Assembly (NCBI GenBank): GCA_944472155.2
Contig: OX235277.1
Location: 23,260,804 to 23,324,803 of the forward strand
Direction of reading: 5' to 3'
Source of the DNA: Trichobilharzia szidati
Taxonomy: Eukaryota; Platyhelminthes; Trematoda; Strigeidida; Schistosomatidae
Length of the DNA stretch: 64,000 nucleotides
Notes under the pieces: generated by a model
Seen by the model: only the letters and a program-made list of their open reading frames with translations
Told to the model about the DNA's origin: nothing
The model's database searches: none
Position numbers and translations under genes: made by a program
Shown here: piece after piece, positions 12,756 to 23,339 of the stretch
Layout of the letters: the number at the start of each line of letters is the position of its first letter
Numbering within the stretch: position 1 is the stretch's first letter

Positions 12756-13254
12756 CACAAACAAGATCCGGATTTTCAACTGCAATGTGATGTCAGTGCT
12801 ACTCACTATATAAATCAGAGACTTGGAGCGGTGTCACGAAGGGCACTTCAAAAAAACTACAGACCTTCATCAACAGCTGTCTTCGCTCAATACTACTCGA
12901 GATCAGATGGCCAGAAAAGATCAGCAAAAGGGATGTCCAGGAGTGAACCAACCCAGCAGGAACTAATTGTGCAAAAAATATGCAGGAAGAAATGTGGTTT
13001 GGTTGGCCATACTCTGAGAAAAGCATCAAGTGACATCACACGTCAGGTCATTAATCGAGAGGAACTTGAACAGGAAGCGGTGAGTTAGTCATCAGTGCGA
13101 AAATGACATGGAGGAAGTCATGTGAAGGGGAGATGAAAGCCAGTGGGCAGGCGTGGAGCTAGATGAAAACACTAGCGGAGAACTGAATGAAATGGAGACG
13201 TGGGGCTGAAGCCCTATGTTCCTCCAGGAATTAAGGGAAACAATAATAATAATA
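12756..13254 (+). pseudogene. RTE C-terminal region and 3' tail
   Basis: Broken frames read as the RTE C-terminal region: 'IFNCNVMSVLL', 'RDQMARKDQQ', then 'GLVGHTLRKASSDITRQ' near 13000, matching the 'GHTLRK' block of RTE proteins. The 3' end is GCTGAAGCCCTATGTTCC, GGAATTAAGGGA and (AAT)n. The same C-terminal and tail sequences occur on the minus strand at 42777-43232. Confidence 0.85.
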
Positions 13255-13631
13255 ATTTTCGAGACTAAAGTAACATGGCTGAGTACAGAAACATGCGAAA
13301 TATATTCATAATCATTCTTGATGTGTTTTTGTACAATTTTCTTTTATCTTCACAAAATTAGCTGCAGTGCGTAAGTTTTCAGCAAACTTTCTTATATATT
13401 TCTGAAAATAATGCTATTGGAAGACTGACAAGACACGTGTCCACATGTTTGATCACAATCGGAGAACTATAAGAAAAGCAGGGATTATTGGATTGCTATT
13501 TCTGGATACTTTAGAAGTACTCACCAAGTGCAGTTCCATCACAGCACCTTCCGGTAAATAGGTGAGTTCGTTGAAAGTTCAACCACTAGGACGCAATTTT
13601 TCGTACTGCGAATTCCAAATTCTGCCATTGT
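13255..13631. other. Spacer between RTE and SINE
   Basis: No gene or repeat recognised. CAAATTCTG near 13617 may be a worn target-site duplication of the adjoining SINE (compare CAAATTTTG near 13824). Confidence 0.4.
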
Positions 13632-13823
13632 GTGCGTCGGTGGCACAGTGGTTAGGACTCTCGCCGACCATGCGCATGGTCCGGGGTTCGATCCCCTGCC
13701 GGCGCACACCCGATATCTATGGTATGCCTGAATTTGGGCAACCGATATCCATGCTGAAAATTCCATACTTGTACTGAAAATACGGTGTGGAATCAAGCTG
13801 TAAATCAAAAATAAAAAAAAAAT
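13632..13823 (+). mobile_element. tRNA-headed SINE with A-rich tail
   Basis: The head at 13634-13706 has an A box (TGGCACAGTGGTTAGG) and a near-canonical B box (GGTTCGATCCC). A 7-bp acceptor-like pairing (13634-13640 with 13699-13705, one G-T pair) and a 5-bp T stem (13682-13686 with 13694-13698) can be drawn. A perfect GACCA/TGGTC stem is present, but its loop is only 6 nt and no proper D stem forms, so this is not a functional tRNA gene. About 95 bp of body follows, then an A-rich tail (about 13803-13823). Flanking CAAATTCTG and CAAATTTTG could be a degraded duplication. The head is shared with the 1.5- and 59.3-kb SINEs; body and tail are not. Confidence 0.65.
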
Positions 13824-16215
13824 CAAATTTTGACAACATGTAATGTGACCATTGACTAAGGACATCGACGCGTGACTGTTCTCTTGTCAGAGTCGTTTGA
13901 CCCTGCTGGTTATGACTTTTCATTAGAAATCCAGGTAACCTCCTGTATATAGGCAGTCTCCATTGAGTATCAAATCAATTTTCCAGTTTTTTCATATGTC
14001 TCTCACTTAAAATCACCTTTTGAGTTCACGTGCACCCTTTAAAAGCAAAGACTAATGATAAACAGTCGATATCAGTGCCCATCAATACGACGACAGTTAA
14101 ACAGCTGCAACCTGTAAAATATAACATTCACTTGGTAGCGTACTGCTATTTGTAGCTGTGGATCTTATCTACTGTTATGTAACTAGGGCAATTCCAGCGG
14201 CTATTCAGACATTCTGATCCATTGTAACTGCTTCTTATTCAGGGAGTATTCCTACTATGCATTCTACGAATTAATTTAATTGATTCTTTGATGTCTCAGG
14301 AATCTTAATCAGTCTACAGTTATCTTTATGTTATACAGTTCCATTTATATTTATGTCCATATCCTGTTTGCTGGATAGGCTAATAATCGGAGGAGGTGGG
14401 GTGGATTGATACAGTTTCTGTAATCCGTCTGTCATAGAAGAATATAACAGTAAAATATTTGAGCAATTTCATGGCTTTGTCGCATAATATAGTTGCATTT
14501 TTATAGCGATTTGATTTTTAATAATGTCACTTATATAGGAAACGGTGTCACACATCTTGATGATGTCCATAGGTTTATTAATAAAAAACGAAGTTATTTG
14601 TTCACAATATGGTTTGGAAGATTATTCGTGTATACGACACTGAATGTTTCTCTGAATTGGTAGATAAGTATGGATAAACATCCATTTAGCTTAAACACAG
14701 TTCGATGAAATCCGTGGAAAAGCTGAAACAAACCAATGACACCACGGTACTGTATGTTTGCCACTCTTTCACAGCCCTCATTATCCATACTTTTGCTCTA
14801 TATATCCTAGCCATAGTTGTTTCCAAGTTTGAAGTCAGTATTGTGAGCACTTACGTGACAATTTATTATGCTCACGTGAATGCCACACAAAGTCCTGATG
14901 GACAATACAATCATGATAATTGAATATATGCAGTCGTAAATATCAAGAACTCAGCTGCCAAATCCTTCCACATTAATGAAGCAAATATAGAAGTCCTTGA
15001 TTTTATATCTCATACTTTAAAGTAATTTTGAAATACTCATTTGAATTATTCCATAAATGAGCGGGTTTATCAATAATCATAAAGTGAAAATTATCATTGT
15101 TATAATGTTAATAATGAAGAGACCAGTAAGTTCAATTAACATTTAGTTATATAAATAAGGCATTCAGAAGACTAATATTACGAGGTGATATCTACATTTC
15201 GTATTTTCTCTACAATAGTGTAGCATTTAGCATGCTTTAAAAAAGTAAAATGCATGAACAATTACTCAGTTATATTAAACATAAGTATACATTAATAACC
15301 GATCATGCCTTAGTAGGTCAAGTTGTCAGTCCACGGTAGATGAAGGCTAAACTCTATTGGTTTATCTACACATAGTTTGGGATACATTAAGCTGATAAAA
15401 CAAATGCAGTTTGCAACAAATAAACCTCAGTATTATCATTTTCTTATCATATGCTTGTTTACTCTCACAAACAGGAATATCATTTCGATGTAGTAATGCA
15501 TTTACAGTGAACAGTTGTTTCTTCGAATTCTAAGTCAAAAGAATTCATCATTGAAATCTTACCAAAAATGATTAATGATCACTTACAGGTAATTTAGATG
15601 AATAACAGAAATAACCTGTCTAGTAATGAAAGCTGTAACGATGTTATAGTGATGTAAGATGTTTTAGGAGTGAATTTTCTCCATAAAATAAAATATGCAT
15701 AAAGTTGCTGAACTTAGCAACAAAAAATAATTAGATACAATACCTACGGGTCACCAAATTGTAATTTAATTTACATGTGATAATGAGCCTAAGAAGTTCT
15801 ATTAGTCATTGTAATTTCACTTTTATGAATGTGTTTGCATTTTTCAAAAGAACCTGTTAATATTAAAATCCAAATTTCAATTTGATGGTCTGTCTAACCA
15901 AAGGTATCGGTGAGCACCATGTTGAGCGATAGTCAGTTAACTGTTACGAGTATTATCACATTATTCGACCATTTTTAAATGAGATTTTCTTAATATGTCT
16001 CATTTTATTTACACAACATTTGATGTCGGCTGTCACTTTTTCGGTTAATAATTTATTATTATCTTCTCTGTCACTAAATTTCTGTCAAATACTCCTAAAA
16101 TATGCAGGACATTCGCTTTTTGTTTTGACCTTTCAACCTTATTTGTCCAAGGCAGTATTAGCCTATCTCCATGATGTAGGTGACGTATTTATTGCCTACA
16201 GTAAATAATATGGAA
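13824..16215. other. No gene recognised
   Basis: AT-rich sequence with scattered short frames on both strands, none similar to a known family. The 62-codon frame at 16020-16208 just precedes an inverted-repeat arm and has no recognisable domain. Confidence 0.5.
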
Positions 16216-16280
16216 GACATATAAGCGAGCAATATTGTTTTCAATTCGATCTTCTTCAGGCTTTACTCTAATTTAAGTAG
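16216..16280 (+). repeat. Left arm of inverted repeat flanking PLE fragment
   Basis: About 65 bp beginning GACATATAAGCGAGCAATAT. It is an inverted match of 16759-16822 with a few substitutions and a short indel. The arm contains 'TTTTCAATTCGATC', resembling 'TTTTCAATTAGATCC' in the inverted repeats at 49.1/49.5 kb, so it is probably PLE terminal sequence. Confidence 0.75.
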
Positions 16281-16367
16281 ATTTATACATAAAAACATTT
16301 TAACCAATGACGGTGATTTTGTGGATCAAATAATAATAATATGGTAAATGTCTTACATTTTAGATTA

Positions 16368-16738
16368 TCGACAGCAATAAAACGAAATTATACTGCCGCC
16401 ACCCTTTGTTTGTCATTTTCCCACCCGACCAGTTGTGACAGCTCAAGCGAAAGACAAACTACCTACCTGTGCCGTTACTATGTGTATCTATAAATTTAGT
16501 TGTTTCTGTGGATAGAGCCATATAGGGCGAACCACTAGACAGCTTAACAAACGCATTAATGAGCATCTTCCTTCATGGTTCGGAAAAGGTAAAATAAAAT
16601 ACATAAGAAGTTCTATTTTGACTGATTTGATTGATAGTGGTCACCAAGTGGACAAAATGAGTGCCTTCAAAGTTATCGTTCGCATTCCGTTGAGCGTTTC
16701 GAACGGAATTTGAACCCGTCTTTTACACATAGCCGAAT
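16368..16738 (+). pseudogene. PLE GIY-YIG endonuclease fragment
   Basis: The plus-strand reading begins with an RT-to-nuclease linker ('RLSTAIKRNY' then 'KDKLPTCAVTMCIYKFSC'). The GIY-YIG core follows ('CFCG', one stop, 'HIGRTTRQLNKRINEH'), where YIG appears as HIG. After that comes 'LPSWFGKGKIKYIRSSIL', then 'DLIDSGHQVDKMSAFKVIV' and a short tail 'RLLHIAEY'. The reading is nearly continuous, with two stops. This copy is diverged from the 3.3- and 48-kb copies and so represents another PLE subfamily. RT and 3' UTR are missing. The minus-strand frame at 16641-16910 is a shadow. Confidence 0.82.
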
Positions 16739-16758
16739 ATACATATATATATATATTA

Positions 16759-16822
16759 ATCTGTGTAAATAAGAGTAAAGCCCGAAGATCTAATTGAAAA
16801 CTATATTGTTCGCTTATATGTC
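16759..16822 (-). repeat. Right arm of inverted repeat flanking PLE fragment
   Basis: Reverse complement of the arm at 16216-16280; its outer end is CGCTTATATGTC. Together the arms bracket a 0.6-kb composite holding the PLE fragment. A short TA run adjoins the inner side (about 16740-16757). No target-site duplication is obvious outside the arms. Confidence 0.75.
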
Positions 16823-18496
16823 TTGTTCCAATGATGTTTAGACACTCTTGGGAACCCTGTTGTAACTGATATACATAATAAAAAATATATATAAAGGTAC
16901 CCTTCCACACGTTAATTGTGATTTCATCTCATTTACGTTACTTTCTATTAATTTTTCGCTCATTTTTCATTACTATTGCATATTTTAATTTGATGCATGA
17001 TGAATGGTCACTTGCTTAATCCCAACTGTCTAAGTATAAACGGAACATATATTTTTTGTGTGATTGTTAAAAATTCAAAGCGCCACATCAAACAATGAAG
17101 TGTTGCTTTGAACACCGTACGCCAATTATTATCTTATGTACTTTATAATCCAGAAACGCCTATCACTACCAAGCAATCAAAATTTACATTCATTGACGTG
17201 TGTTATAATAACGATAAGTGAATAATGAAGGAAATATTTGTATATTTAGTTATAATTCTTACTGTGAAACTGAAATGCGCAGCGTCCTTTTAACTTTGGA
17301 AAAAATTATTTGCTTTGTAAACAGACTTGTGTAGACGTAAGTCACGAGTTCTACCTATGCATATTTCATTGTATCGCACTCTTGTACAATATCAGTGTAT
17401 TTTGGATCCCAGCCCCTCAATTAGTGAATAATTGTTTTTATTTCATTTAATTGCCACATCAAAGATATTTCTCCTAGAAGATGAATGCAAATAAGCCTCG
17501 CCGACAAGTATCAATAATCATAAAACCTTAATAGAAAGTTTCTAACCGCTTGTCATCAAGCATTTAACAATATTTCAGTTTGCAGTATAGAGCAGTATGA
17601 GTTTTAAGTTAAGTTGGAGAATAGTTAAACACAGCTAAATTGAAATAACTTCTGCAATAAGAATCCTGGATATTCTGACCAACTATAGAGAAAACTCTGA
17701 ACATTTTCTTTTAAATTGGAAGTAAACTTATTGCAGCTGTTTTTTTTCAACGAGTCAATAGTTGCAAAATACGTAGCACAGAGACGGGAAAAAAATACAC
17801 CTAATAAACGCAGATTACACCGAATTTCGTTTCCTACCATGATCTACCCAAGCATATTTTCATTCTTCAGCGATGATGTGTATATTCGTATTAGTCATAA
17901 GGAAATGGATATGCCAGCATTGGATAAATTGAAAAAATTCAATTTGTTTATAATTGGGAAATAAGAGAAGAATGAAGGATAGGATGTTTAATCTTTATTG
18001 TGCTTTCTTTTACACAATCAGAGGGTCTTGTAAGTTTTATTTCTCACTGTAGTTTCCTAAGTTCACATATTTTATGTCGATGTGGTGGAATGAATAATTT
18101 GGCGTCAAACATCTGCCTTATTATCTATCTGGTGTGTGTCCATTTCACGGCATAAATAACACCTTTTGATTTCAAAGATGACTTTGCTTTCCAGCAACAT
18201 TGAGTAATTACAGTTCCTTGTGTAAATCAGTATGTAACCAAAGTTGAAAAATCCTTTTGGCTAATAAGGTGCAGTTAAATTTAGAATAAAATTCACACTT
18301 AACAGATATTAGAAAGTATTCAATGTAATAGCGAAGATTCGTAGCTTAAGGTGAATTTTGGATATGGATGTCATCTTAAGACATAGTAAAATAAGCACTG
18401 ATGATTTTGACAATAAATATAATGAGAGCTTTGCACTTACATCAAATCAACCACCTCAGAAATGAAAACAGTATCAAAGACATTTAATAGCATGAG
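16823..18496. other. No gene recognised
   Basis: AT-rich sequence. The 82-codon frame at 17716-17964 has no recognisable domain, and no start context, splice signal or repeat supports it. Confidence 0.5.
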
Positions 18497-18680
18497 ATGG
18501 TTGGAGGCAATCGGCAGGAGTCCTTGGACCTAGGTTTCGTACTAGTTGGCACTCATCATCAGGGCGTATCTGCGACCTCGAAGGAACTCATGTTCCTTCT
18601 GAGATTCGAACCCACGTCAACCAGTGCTGCAGGCAGAGGCGTTACCACTAAGCTATTAAGGCTCACGACTGACCCCCTGT
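18497..18680 (-). mobile_element. tRNA-headed SINE with hammerhead-like module
   Basis: On the minus strand the head reads with an A box (ATAGCTTAGTGGTAACG) and a B box (GGGTTCGAATCTC), which is tRNA-like. About 50 bp further is a hammerhead-like core: CTGATGATGA, then a stem II that can form GTGC/GTAC around CAACTA, then GAAAC and CTAGGTCC. This is the arrangement of Sm-alpha type schistosome SINEs, whose RNA self-cleaves. Here the usual CTGATGA is followed by an extra TGA before stem II, so activity is doubtful. The open frame on the plus strand is a shadow. Confidence 0.8.
18534..18562 (-). ncRNA. Hammerhead-ribozyme-like core, variant
   Basis: On the minus strand, CTGATGA (18556-18562), TGA, stem II GTGC/GTAC with a 6-nt loop, and GAAAC (18534-18538). 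Canonical hammerheads have CUGAUGA immediately followed by stem II. The three extra bases, or alternatively an ATGATGA core, would be expected to impair cleavage. Confidence 0.6.
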
Positions 18681-18775
18681 AGGACTGTATTTGGATTTTT
18701 TGTTTGGACACTGGTCATTAACTAGTCTAATGTGTGTGTTTATTCCTGTCTCCGGTGCAGACTGAATTCTATCAG

Positions 18776-18890
18776 TCAAGCTTTCAGTGTGGCCACCATG
18801 CTGGGTTGCTCGCCATCACGACGCACTGTGAATTGTGCAGATACTTCCTGATGATGAGTGCCAACTAGTACAAAACCTAGGTGCCAAAAA
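18776..18890 (+). mobile_element. Partial hammerhead SINE, opposite orientation
   Basis: From 18837 the sequence GCAGATAC(N)4TGATGATGAGTGCC, AACTAGTAC and AAAACCTAGGT repeats the 3' module of the 18.5-kb copy in inverted orientation. It shares the unusual TGATGATGA core, but has AAAA in place of the conserved GAAA, which abolishes hammerhead chemistry. The sequence before 18837 does not match the other copy's tRNA head. The 5' limit is therefore uncertain. Confidence 0.6.
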
Positions 18891-20414
18891 ATACAAAAAC
18901 CCACTACAAAGACGGATAAAATAATGTAATTTGATTCAATGAGACCACTGAATGTCAAATAATCTGGTCATTCTATGAGGACATGATTAGGTTAAGTCGT
19001 TTAATCAATAAATTTGCAAAACAGTGACTAGTTTTCTTTTTTATTACTTCTCAAATGTTCCATCATTTATTAATTACTCTTTGAGCACAACATGCATTGA
19101 TAAAAGTATGTCGTAAATTTGAGATGCTTTTATCATTCCAACAATTAGTGAAGGTAAGCCAATATTTTTCAGAAATGCACTGCATCCGTATTACTCAAAA
19201 TATATATGAAGTTATCATACCTCAGATTTTCACAGTTATTGAGTGATAAGAATGAAGTTTGAGCATAATTATGAGTGGAATCATTCATTAATAGCATTTG
19301 TTGATAATGTGAATTCGCATTATTTGATTGTGTCTGATTCTTATCTAATCCAAAGCGCAATGAAGAAACTGTTGGGAGTTCGTTCGCAGCTTTTGGCTCC
19401 AAGTATACTTTACAGAAATAAACAAGTAACTCTAATAGTATCAAGAAAATGGGACCATATGAAGTTAAAAGCAGAAAATATCAGTTAAAACAGATTACAT
19501 TTCAGTCTTTGTTTTCGCTTATCAGAGAAAACTAAATTTAACAACTTCAACATATAAATTGAACATTTCTACAATTATTCTTGGATAATTTTTCCCAAGA
19601 TATTTCTGCAATGACAAGTTGGGTTGAAATACTGAACAGCAAGCCTCGTGAAATACCATTATATCAAAAAACCGTTCACTAAACTGACTTTCTCCAGCAT
19701 TCATAATGCCTCAAAGCTCCCTGATGTACGTATTTTTTTGTTGTTTCAGAGTAATCACCCACAATGTCTAACTCAACTGGTAGCAATTTTCGTTTACGCG
19801 TAAATTAATTTGAAAACATTCATCATCATTGTAAAAATTTCATAAATACTCTTAAGACTTTTCTTCAGTATAATGTTTGATGACTGTTTTAAAGTGTCTT
19901 TTCTATGCGTGCGAGTGCTAGAATTTTGTGGCGGGTATCAGTAATTTACTTCAGCTATCCTTGAGTATCAACATATTAAACCGGGAAGCTAAAAGGTTTT
20001 TAATGTTTCTCAACGTAAAATCAAATCATTAAATCGAGACAGAGGAACGCTTATTCTATGCTCCAATATCTCTTACGCCTTGCTTATTTTAGTATCTGTT
20101 TTTTTGGTCTGCATTTTCATGCCTTCTTGGTTTCCAACTGAAATTCATTTTACGTAGCTGTGGAGTTTATTTATTTCACGCAATAAACCTTTGCAATAAC
20201 TGAAGGGGAACTATGCTCTTGCCTCACGCAGGTACATATTAGGTAGCAGCATCCTGCAAAGAATTAAAGGTGCTCTGGATACCAAACGCCGCCTAGAAAA
20301 ACTTGATATAAGAAGAGAAACTCACGTAAGCAATAAATCTCATCTCTTTGTAGAGTGTACAAAGACCATCAAATCTCTACCTCATCGACTTCAAAAGAAC
20401 TAGCGATAATGTGG
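18891..20414. other. No gene recognised
   Basis: Contains overlapping 81- and 91-codon frames on opposite strands near 19.2-19.5 kb, without recognisable domains or coding composition. Confidence 0.5.
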
Positions 20415-20551
20415 GTTGCGAAGTAACAATATCAACAGAACGGAGTGCTTCGTTTTTTTCTCTACCTAATGAGAAGTCGTGACCAGTGAGGTCCATCCAG
20501 TCAAGTGTGAGGATGGATTGCCCTCCGATGACATGGTTCGGTGTTCGCGCT
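20415..20551 (+). repeat. Composite repeat flank upstream of hammerhead SINE
   Basis: Shares blocks with 38680-38790. These include GACCAGTGAGGTCC (AACCAGTGGGGTCC at 38 kb) and 'CCGATGACAT'. An 'AATATCAACAGAAC' block lies in inverted orientation relative to the neighbouring block at 38 kb. It is therefore part of a longer dispersed unit carrying the SINE. Confidence 0.5.
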
Positions 20552-20785
20552 GAATCACGAATTGGTAGAAGTTAGAATTCATGTACTGGTCATTGAATCG
20601 GGTCCCAGTGGCTGAATGGTATACGAGCTTGCCTTGTAAACACAAGGTCCTGGATTCGAACCTCGTGTGGTGGGTGCGTATTGCCTATGATTCCCAAACA
20701 AAGACGAAACATCTGTCCAGTACTTCAGCGCTGATTTTCAATGGTTCTCTAGCTGATATCAATCAACGATTAACTCGTAGAAACA
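20552..20785 (+). mobile_element. Hammerhead SINE (Sm-alpha type), degenerate ribozyme
   Basis: It opens with GAATCACGAATTGGTAGAAG, shared with 38.79 kb. The A-box-like AGTGGCTGAATGGTA is at 20608-20622 and the B box GGATTCGAACCTC is at 20652-20664. The hammerhead position holds CTATGATTCCCAAACAAAGA followed by CGAAAC: the CTGATGA is reduced to CTATGA, so the ribozyme is dead. The 3' part 'GTCCAGTACTTCAG', 'CAATGGTTCTCTAGCTGATA' is common to the other copies. The 74-codon frame here is fortuitous. Confidence 0.82.
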
Positions 20786-23339
20786 AATCTAATCCTTACA
20801 AATGAACTATAGAAAATAGTTTCACTAGAATAATAATTCGGATGTGTTTACACTGATTTCTTCCGACTTTATTCGCACGAAAAATAAAACATCAAATATG
20901 CTTCAATTTTTCATCTTTTTCCAGTTTTAAAATCATGTAGTTAGTGTTTTCCGTTATGGTGACAAATTCAGAATATTCTCTTGGCAGCACAAAAAATGTG
21001 GATTTAAATTTCAGTATCGATTCCGTTGAATTATCTCACGAAAGTTCGAGTCTGTCTTCCATCAAATTGTATTGCAACTATTCGAAATGCAGTATAACTC
21101 CAATCACACGTTGAAGAAAAGTAATTAACTATCAGGTTTCGGTTGATTAAGTAGGCGATTGGTCCTCATATGCATTATATGGTAGATTTTGAAGCGTATT
21201 TCGAGATTCAGATTACTTAAATCGTTTCTCAGAAAACGTCACAAAACAAGCAACTGTGAAATTAAAAGTACATTATGTTAAACAGAAACTTATGAAAGTA
21301 GAATAGAGAAAATATGTAATTAATTTACTGGATAGTTTAAACACACAAACATGTGGGAAATACAAATGAGTTCAAAAGAGAAAGTCTGGATTTCGCATAA
21401 AGTGAACTGATGTTTTTAGCGTATTTCAGATTAACCGGAAAATTTCACTTTGGACCAGTGATCAGTTCATTCTGTGATCTAAAAGCATAACAGGATATTT
21501 CGAAATGGGCGTGTATTATTATACTGCATGCTGTTGTAGACATAACAATACTGTAATGAGTATCAGAATTTTGTACGTTGAAGTAAATCCAATTAACTAT
21601 TCAGACTGGATGCTAATAGTTGCATTAGTTGTCGAAAAACAGTAACTCAATAGTGAACTCATATTTATTTGCATGCATCTCAAGTGTTTAGCTGAAAGGC
21701 ATTACAGGAATTGTGTGAATTAGTTTTGATGGCTTTGTTTAAATGTTCAATCTCCTGAAATGTAAATTTTCACTATACTAATACTAATTAACACACTCTA
21801 TTCACTGTAAAGTTGTTAGACGCACGTAAAAGACATTTTCGATCCCAGCATATGGTGAAAAAAAGTGGGATCAGTGAAATAGTTCAATCCGAATTTTTCT
21901 TTTTGATCTTTGACCTTTTAACAAGTTAACCTTACTCTGAAGATGTCGCTGAGGTTGACGATGAAACCCCATTGACTGGATATCAAGGTTTAAGGAGTAC
22001 CCTGAAGTTCCCATTCCTGATGACCGAGGAGAACGATCATATTACATTCAGTGAAATGTCACCTCTTGTCAATTATTGCTGATAGAAAATTCATGTTTGA
22101 CAGGCTACCTCCATTTAAAGGTTTCAGAGTGCCATTTCAAGGAAACATTCACTGAATGAGGGATGCCTAGCTAGTCACTGACAACCTACCTAAAGAACTG
22201 AAGTTCGCCGTATGGAGTAATGACCATATTAGGTCAGTAGAAATGAAAAAGCGTGACCCACTTTTAATTTGATGCCAATATGCAATCAACGTATCACATA
22301 AACCCAGTATATTTGGTTCAGAGTATATTGACGGAGAGCGGGAATAGTTAAAGAGTTGGAAAGGAGAGCAAACAAATATATTAAGACACTATTCACCAGT
22401 CGATTAAAGTATGGAGACCAGAGATCACATCTCGGCTGTAAACATTAGTAAAATAAAGCTCGTAACATCGACTGATAGGGAAAAGTACACCAAAATCCAA
22501 AAATTTATCCGATTCGAAATTTTCCAAACAATTTCTGGCGGATAAGCGAAAAGAACAACTAAACATCCATTCGTGAATTACAACACCTTGCGTAGTATAC
22601 TAGATATCTAGTTATATAGCTGGTCCGAAGGTCAGGATGATCGAGAAATAACGCCACAACCCTACACCGGAAAATTAACTGAACCGTTACAAATAGTCAA
22701 AGCACAAGAAAAGAACAATGAACAAAAAATGCTAAATTTTGGCTGGAATAGAACAGACTAAACCACGTTGGCTGGTAAAAGCTTTCAGGAATCGAGTCAA
22801 CCGGTGTGTCTACTATGAATGAAAGTAAAAATAAGGTTTGGAACCAGGAATATTCGTTCAGTGTAAGAAGCTGAGAAGGCTGTACAGGCTGCCAAACAAA
22901 TGAGATAACAAATGGGTGGACGGAAGTTTCCTGAAACGTAGTTTAACCACTTAATGCTTTGAAATTCATTCAAATCTCACTCTGTTATCTTTCAGTTTAA
23001 CCCGAATTTTAGTACTAAGTGTGGCATCAATTTAAAAAAAATCTATTCCATTCGTACACCTAAAATAACTAAAAAATATTTATTATAAATTATTTGAAAT
23101 AATCTCAGCATGTGTAAGGAGAACTCAAACCAAGATTTTTCTGAATGTTCCACTCTGTAGGCCTCAGAAGAATTATTCAGGTTTTATCAATAATCAAAAT
23201 ATGTAGTAAAAAAGTTTACGTAAATCGAAGTCAGTTCATTTGAAGGGCATTCCATACATTTAATGCTAAAGACAATTGTTTTGTGATATTTTAAGGACTA
23301 TAATTTTGGCATTCAACAAAGCTTTTTATGAAGAATAAG
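20786..23339. other. No gene recognised; slightly GC-richer part near 22 kb
   Basis: The interval 21935-22950 is less AT-rich than its surroundings. A run of about 50 sense codons begins at about 21940 (reading 'EDVAEVDDETPLTGYQG') and ends in TGA near 22083. I see no domain, and other frames are interrupted. It may be an old repeat or an exon; the sequence does not decide. Confidence 0.4.

Larger units (their letters stand above)
10887..13254 (+). mobile_element. RTE-clade non-LTR retrotransposon, 5'-truncated, decayed
   Basis: About 2.4 kb of an RTE/SR2-type element, starting inside the apurinic-like endonuclease and running to the 3' end. Landmarks on the plus strand are the endonuclease C-terminus 'TRRGADVGSD' (10968-10997), a charged linker, and the reverse transcriptase from about 11680. 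The element ends with the tail CTGAAGCCCTATGTTCC and an (AAT)n microsatellite at 13239-13254. A complete RTE is a little over 3 kb, so the 5' third is missing, as is usual for target-primed insertions. Frameshifts and stops occur throughout. I could not find a convincing target-site duplication, so the 5' edge is approximate. Confidence 0.92.

Noticed and set aside
13634..13706. Functional tRNA gene
   Set aside because: Acceptor and T stems pair, but there is no proper D stem, the anticodon-like loop has 6 nt, and the same head is attached to SINE bodies elsewhere in the window.
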